From the NCBI RefSeq assembly GCF_009789675.1, contig NZ_CP046915.1, positions 558,001 to 622,000 of the forward strand: 64,000 bases of DNA, read 5' to 3'. The notes beneath the pieces are model-generated. The model was given only the letters and a program-made list of their open reading frames with translations. It had not been told where the DNA came from and made no database searches. The DNA comes from Paraburkholderia acidisoli (GTDB taxonomy: Bacteria; Pseudomonadota; Gammaproteobacteria; Burkholderiales; Burkholderiaceae). The translations under genes and the position numbers were made by a program. Within the stretch, counting starts at the first letter, position 1; each line of letters opens with the position of its first letter. This document shows, piece after piece, positions 60,531 through 64,000 of the stretch.

Positions 60531-61934
60531 CTACGCGGCAAGTTGCTTCATCTTGCCGTAGACGAATTGCCCGAAATACCACGAGAGATCGGAGTGATTC
60601 AGGATGTTGGCGTCTGACAGCGCGCCTGCCTCCAGCTTCAGCCGGCGCAGCATGAGCTTGCCTGCCTGCGAGGCGATATAGAGGCGCACGAGCTCCTTGC
60701 GCGTCTTGTCGTCGGCCGACTCGAAGTGATCGCGGCCGCGCTTGACCTCTTCGTTGCGCTGCGAGCGCGCCTCTTCGTCGCGCGCGGCAATGCTCTGCTT
60801 CACCGCCGCTGTGGCTGCCTCTTTCGCCGCTTCGCGCGCGGTTTCCTGCTCCGTGGCCACGGTTGCGGCGATCGCCAGCTCCGACTGGATCGCGACCATC
60901 TTGCGCTCGGCCTCGGACACCTGCCAGTTGTGGCTCAGCGCCTTCATCAGATAGCCCGCCGGGCTTTTCGTGACCTTGCCCTGGTTCAGGCGGAAGCGCG
61001 TGTACTCCATGGCCTGCTGGATCCGCTCGTCGGTCCAGCTCAAGCGGTGCTCGGCGATCACGTCGAACTGCTTGTTGCTCAGCCCGAACTCCTCCTTGAG
61101 CGTGAGCATCAAATCGTGCGCGTCGGGCTGCCGGCTCAGCATGGCCGCCACCGTGTCCTTGCGCTTCATGCGAAAGCGGATCTTGTTGATTTTGCGAGAC
61201 GTTTCCGAGTCGGCGCGGGTCTCGTAGTTCAGCTCGATGTCGGAAAGCTCGTTGATCTGCCGCACGGCCGGGTCGAGATATTTCGGCCGGAAATGCTTGA
61301 ATTCGGATGCGCTCGTGCCGAGCTTGCCGGGCCAGCGACGCATGACGTCGAGCTCGATCCACTCCGTGATACCGGCGCCCACGTAGGGCATTACGAAGTC
61401 GTAGATCGCACGCGCATAGGTCTGCGAAAACGACGCGGTAATGCAGAGGTTGAGCCAGTGATGCTTGTCCGGACCGGTGATGTGACGCAGCATCAACGGC
61501 GGAATGCGAAACTGGATGCGTCCTTTGCCAATCTTGACGCTGCCCATCAACTGCTCGGAAATCCACTGGTCGTCTTCGTTGGGCGCGCGGTCGGGCGGCG
61601 TGTCCGTCACTTCGATCAGCACCCGCTGCGCTTCCTTGATCACGCTTTGCAGATGGCGCACGTTGCGGCTCTCGTAACGCATGAGCCACTTGAAGTAGTT
61701 CAGGTCGACGTCGTAGGTCTCGCGGGGTACCGGTTCCTGGGCCGCGACAAAATACGCCGCATCGATAAACCGACGCGACGACAGTCCCAGCCCGTTGATG
61801 GCGACGAACACGTTGTTGCGCTGGAAGCCGATCTCGCGCGTGCTTTCATTGATCGGCTGACCGGACATCTCCTCAAAGAGACCCAGCGACATCTGCTGTG
61901 TTGTCGTACTTCGCCCGCTGCTCACCTCCGACAT
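60531..61934 (-). CDS. Replication initiator (Rep_3/RepB-type) of a secondary replicon
   Basis: A 467-residue initiator. Residues about 30-300 contain two winged-helix domains typical of Rep_3/RepB proteins (NVFVAINGLGLSSRRFIDAAYFVAAQEPVPRETYDVDLNYFKWLMRYESRN, WLNLCITASFSQTYARAIYDFVMPYVGAGITEWIELDVMRRWPG, SASEFKHFRPKYLDPAVRQINELSDIELNYE). A highly charged coiled-coil segment (AIAATVATEQETAREAAKEAATAAVKQSIAARDEEARSQRNEEVKRG) and a short C-terminal domain follow. It binds the iterons and opens the origin. The gene faces away from parA, with both iteron clusters between them; the left cluster overlaps its promoter region, implying autoregulation. Confidence 0.92.
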   Translation of the reverse strand: MSEVSSGRSTTTQQMSLGLFEEMSGQPINESTREIGFQRNNVFVAINGLGLSSRRFIDAAYFVAAQEPVPRETYDVDLNYFKWLMRYESRNVRHLQSVIKEAQRVLIEVTDTPPDRAPNEDDQWISEQLMGSVKIGKGRIQFRIPPLMLRHITGPDKHHWLNLCITASFSQTYARAIYDFVMPYVGAGITEWIELDVMRRWPGKLGTSASEFKHFRPKYLDPAVRQINELSDIELNYETRADSETSRKINKIRFRMKRKDTVAAMLSRQPDAHDLMLTLKEEFGLSNKQFDVIAEHRLSWTDERIQQAMEYTRFRLNQGKVTKSPAGYLMKALSHNWQVSEAERKMVAIQSELAIAATVATEQETAREAAKEAATAAVKQSIAARDEEARSQRNEEVKRGRDHFESADDKTRKELVRLYIASQAGKLMLRRLKLEAGALSDANILNHSDLSWYFGQFVYGKMKQLAA

Positions 61935-61942
61935 TCACGCTC

Positions 61943-61964
61943 TCCCCGTCGACATTGGCGGGGA
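61943..61964 (-). promoter_or_regulatory. Leader hairpin over the rep Shine-Dalgarno
   Basis: On the rep strand, TCCCCG and CGGGGA are complementary with a 10-base loop. The second arm contains the GGGGA of the rep ribosome binding site (GGGGAGA, about 7 bases before ATG 61934). Folding would hide the SD, limiting initiator synthesis. The stem is short (six pairs) but GC-rich. Confidence 0.5.
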
Positions 61965-61990
61965 CTGTATCACTCCGCAAACACAAGTCA

Positions 61991-62136
61991 ACACAATAAA
62001 CGTTACCGCAAACGGGCGTTGCAGCGCCTCCGCGCACAAAAAACGTACCGTGTTGCACAAATTTCTCTGCATCAGCGACACATAGAACGCGACATCGGCG
62101 CACACAAAACGGTGCAATTCGCACAGGAAACGGTGC
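61991..62136 (-). repeat. Left iteron cluster (minus orientation)
   Basis: Sixteen-base units related to G-T-A-A-C-G-G-T-T-T-T-T-G-T-G-C read on the minus strand at 61991-62006 (degenerate), 62034-62049 (GGTACGTTTTTTGTGC), 62055-62070 (degenerate), 62078-62093 (degenerate), 62100-62115 (GCACCGTTTTGTGTGC) and 62121-62136 (GCACCGTTTCCTGTGC). They lie between the rep promoter region and the A+T-rich core. Degeneracy is higher than in the right cluster, typical of initiator autoregulation sites. Confidence 0.7.
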
Positions 62137-62422
62137 CTTTCCGAGCTAAGTGACTGAATCTAATGGAGTCAGCGTGCTCTGTTTGTTGGTTGGTAAGGTT
62201 TTTGTTTCTAAGTAAACAAACCAACCCCGCGACATTAGACGCTTTCGCTAAAAAATTACGCTGGATGTATCGCGAGACGGATGAGAAATTCGTGGCGGCC
62301 AATTCGCTTCAATGGCGGACAGCACGGGCTTTCCGGTGGGCGTAGCTTGGCTGAAATTGGGAGATTCTCGTCACTGGGTGGATGGCAGAGGTAGTGATTT
62401 GTGTGCGAGCCACCCACCAAAG
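62137..62422. other. A+T-rich core between the iteron clusters (candidate DNA unwinding element)
   Basis: This stretch is A+T-rich relative to the replicon, especially 62195-62290. It has an inverted repeat GGTTGGT (62188-62194) / ACCAACC (62220-62226) flanking T- and A-runs. The placement between oppositely oriented iteron clusters is where an initiator would melt DNA. No gene is evident. Confidence 0.5.
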
Positions 62423-62859
62423 GTCGCGTTTTTTGTGCGCGATGCACCAAAACGCCTTGTACCAGGGTCTTCCCTGGTCGGCGGTGATGAGTGCTCATTG
62501 GCTTCTGCGATACGAGACGGGACGACCGGTAACGGATTTTGTGCAGGCAGCAAACGATCACGATAGCAACGGTTTTTGTGCAAGCGCGGAAACGGTGGCG
62601 CACACGGTAACGGAATTTGTGCGGGAGAAAGTGACGGCGATTTTTCCGGCGTCTCGCTCGATGTCGGCGCAAAGGTAACGGTATTTGTGCCCGGAAAGCC
62701 GGACTGTGCGGACGTTCCCGTCCGGCGGTGCGTCTCGGTGGGCCTTGCGGCTCGATACCCGACTACGTGTGCCGTGGAAAGGTCACGTTTTTTGTGCGAT
62801 CCCTGCCACGTGGGGCATCCGCAGCTCAACGCCCTTCTCGGAGGTAGCGGTTTTTGTGC
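62423..62859 (+). repeat. Right iteron cluster, seven direct 16-bp units
   Basis: Units at 62423-62438, 62529-62544, 62566-62581, 62607-62622, 62675-62690, 62782-62797 and 62844-62859. All end in TTTGTGC, with the left half G(T/C)(A/C)(A/G)CG; the most regular is GTAACGGTTTTTGTGC-like. Spacing is irregular, not uniformly 22 bp as in many plasmid origins. An inverted single copy is at 62898-62913. These are the presumed Rep-binding sites of the origin. Confidence 0.85.
62461..62478. repeat. Hairpin between iterons 1 and 2
   Basis: ACCAGGG (62461-62467) and CCCTGGT (62472-62478) are perfect 7-bp arms around TCTT. It sits in the long gap between the first and second iterons of the right cluster and may be a protein site or cruciform. 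Confidence 0.5.
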
Positions 62860-62897
62860 AACTTTGCCGGCTTTTGAACTTTGCGATTTCCACACAA

Positions 62898-62913
62898 GCA
62901 CAAAAAGCGTTGC
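62898..62913 (-). repeat. Single inverted iteron at the parA-side edge
   Basis: On the minus strand it reads GCAACGCTTTTTGTGC, a near-exact match to the right-cluster units but in the opposite direction. It marks the boundary of the iteron region on the parA side. Confidence 0.75.
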
Positions 62914-63085
62914 CTTCCAGTTCCAAAACCACCCCGCGTTCACGGCGCAGATCTGGGTGAGATCGGGTGCTCGAGTTAATGCCGATGGCGACGATTCTCT
63001 CGCTACAAGCGGTCACTTGGTGCGGCAATGAGCGCGGGCGTACAGAAAGTGCTCCGCGAAAGCGAAACGTAAATACTCTTTTATT

Positions 63086-63117
63086 GGGATATTTGATTAA
63101 AATTTAGGCAATATCCC
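63086..63117. promoter_or_regulatory. 8-bp inverted repeat in the parA upstream region
   Basis: GGGATATT (63086-63093) and AATATCCC (63110-63117) are perfect complements around a 16-base A+T-rich loop. It is about 190 bases before parA, within an A+T-rich block (63061-63117). Candidate operator for ParA autoregulation or a partition site. Confidence 0.5.
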
Positions 63118-63272
63118 TGGGGCTTGATTAACGGCCGCAGGCGCCGTTGCAGCTCGACTTGAGGTAAAGGCCTTGCCTGGGCGTTAGCAGGCCCGTATAG
63201 ACCGTTTAAAAAGGTCATTTTTTGAAATAGCGTTCTCAATTAGTGTGTTTCTAGACGCTTTTGCTGTATTCT

Positions 63273-63302
63273 ACGCTTTATCCAAATTCTGATAAAAAGC
63301 GT
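63273..63302 (+). promoter_or_regulatory. Imperfect dyad abutting the parA start
   Basis: ACGCTTTATC (63273-63282) and GATAAAAAGCGT (63291-63302) pair except for a two-A bulge and end four bases before the parA ATG. The left arm contains TTATCCAAA (63278-63286), one base from a DnaA box. It may be an operator or translational hairpin; parA has no strong Shine-Dalgarno here. Confidence 0.45.
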
Positions 63303-63306
63303 ATTA

Positions 63307-64000
63307 ATGGCGAAGACTATCGAATTACCGTCGATCGATCGACGCGTGGACCTTTCCGCGATCACCGAGTTTGCCGAAGAGGCTGGCCGTCTGTCAGAAG
63401 AACTTCGGGAAATGATGCTGGCGCCGCGTCCGCGGAAAATGGCACCCACTTTCACGTCGGCGCAAGTCGCTGAGATGTGCGGCATCGACCGCATCAAACT
63501 GAATAACCTGCTCGCCACGCGCGAGGGCTTGCCGCAAGGCGTCGCGCAGGGTTCGGGCCGTAGCCGCGTCTTCACGTTGCCCGAAGCGCGCACCTGGGTG
63601 CAGCAAGTCTCCGATATCTATCAGACGCCGCTGCATACGGGCGTGCGTGATGCGGATGGCAAGGTCATTCTCGTCGCCAACTTCAAGGGCGGCTCGACCA
63701 AGACCACCACGACGATGTGTCTTGCGCAAGGGCTGACGCTGCGCGGGCGTAAGGTCTTGCTCATCGACCTCGATCCGCAAGCTTCGCTGACCGAGCTGTG
63801 CGGTCTCTATGCAGAAAAGGAAGTGACCGAGGATAGCACGGTGCTCCCCTTCATTTATGACCCACAAATGGAAGGTGGCCTGCTCAATTTCGTGCAGGAA
63901 ACGTATTGGGATGGTCTCGACGTCATTCCGGCGCACCCCACGCTGTTCTCAGCGGAGTTTCATATTCCCGGTACGGTGATCAAAAATCCGGGCTTCAAGT
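63307..64000 (+). CDS. parA: ParA-type partition ATPase (runs off window end)
   Basis: The frame from ATG 63307 stays open to the window edge (231 codons seen). It starts MAKTIELPSIDRRVDLSAITEF and has an N-terminal helix-turn-helix-like domain (TFTSAQVAEMCGIDRIKLNNLLATREGLPQ, residues 48-77), then the deviant Walker A motif KGGSTKTT (127-134) and the Walker A-prime segment DLDPQAS (154-160). The long N-terminal DNA-binding domain marks a type Ia ParA that also represses its own operon. It segregates the replicon together with ParB, presumably encoded just beyond the window. Divergent from rep. Confidence 0.95.
   Translation, partial: MAKTIELPSIDRRVDLSAITEFAEEAGRLSEELREMMLAPRPRKMAPTFTSAQVAEMCGIDRIKLNNLLATREGLPQGVAQGSGRSRVFTLPEARTWVQQVSDIYQTPLHTGVRDADGKVILVANFKGGSTKTTTTMCLAQGLTLRGRKVLLIDLDPQASLTELCGLYAEKEVTEDSTVLPFIYDPQMEGGLLNFVQETYWDGLDVIPAHPTLFSAEFHIPGTVIKNPGFK

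Noticed and set aside
62423..62913. CRISPR-like interpretation of the repeats near the origin
   Set aside because: Units are 16 bp, irregularly spaced, in both orientations and next to rep/parA; there are no cas genes. They are iterons.
62163..63031. Small open frames across the iteron region on both strands
   Set aside because: They run through the repeats, lack ribosome binding sites and show no family pattern.

Overview
The window looks like part of a secondary replicon (chromid or megaplasmid) of a Burkholderia-sensu-lato betaproteobacterium such as Paraburkholderia, Caballeronia or Burkholderia. The DNA is strongly GC-rich, there are four trimeric porins whose mature ends begin with the Burkholderia-type AQSSVT(L/M)YG signature, and the right end carries a Rep_3-like initiator, iterons and a divergent ParA. 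No rRNA, tRNA, IS element or CRISPR array was seen.

Layout. 1-11 kb: regulators, two GNAT acetyltransferases, two small VOC proteins, a CHMI-type isomerase, an amidohydrolase with a frameshifted MHS transporter, a chemoreceptor, a CBS protein and a DUF2891 protein. 11.3-12.8 kb: a lower-GC islet with Hcp, a DUF2778 (Tlde1-type L,D-transpeptidase-like) protein and an overlapping four-helix membrane protein, read as an orphan type VI effector/immunity cassette. 12.8-14.3 kb: two overlapping 2OG-Fe(II) oxygenase paralogues, one with an altered HxD motif. 15.6-21.4 kb: an acyl-CoA ligase, transporter, thiolase-like/DUF35 pair and porin, facing a LysR regulator. 21.6-28.8 kb: an AraC regulator, flavin monooxygenase, two-domain extradiol-type dioxygenase, MFS transporter, formamidase-like hydrolase and porin.

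28.8-37.4 kb: a tightly coupled minus-strand operon for a Rieske ring-hydroxylating oxygenase (reductase, alpha, beta) with an isochorismatase-fold protein lacking its usual triad, an SDR, an aldehyde dehydrogenase and a phytoene-desaturase-like flavoprotein, led by an AraC regulator. 37.7-40.1 kb: a second MFS-porin pair, paralogous to that at 25-29 kb. 40.6-52.4 kb: further catabolic genes (hydrolase, IclR, HpcH/HpaI aldolase, MFS, porin, LigI-like amidohydrolase, flavin reductase, cupin, PanE-like reductase, fumarase/tartrate-dehydratase-like pair) and an aromatic-acid-exporter-like protein. 52.7-57.6 kb: a glycosyltransferase, a Tat-targeted MmgE/PrpD protein, an MFS transporter and a GntR regulator. 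57.9-60.1 kb: argG and an FNR-type regulator.

60.5-64 kb is the replication/partition core: a minus-strand initiator whose Shine-Dalgarno lies in a leader hairpin, two clusters of 16-bp iterons in opposite orientation flanking an A+T-rich stretch, and the start of parA. Overall, most of the window looks like a catalogue of aromatic or organic-acid uptake and degradation modules (porin plus inner-membrane carrier plus catabolic enzymes plus local regulator) next to the replicon origin. Substrates cannot be named from sequence alone.
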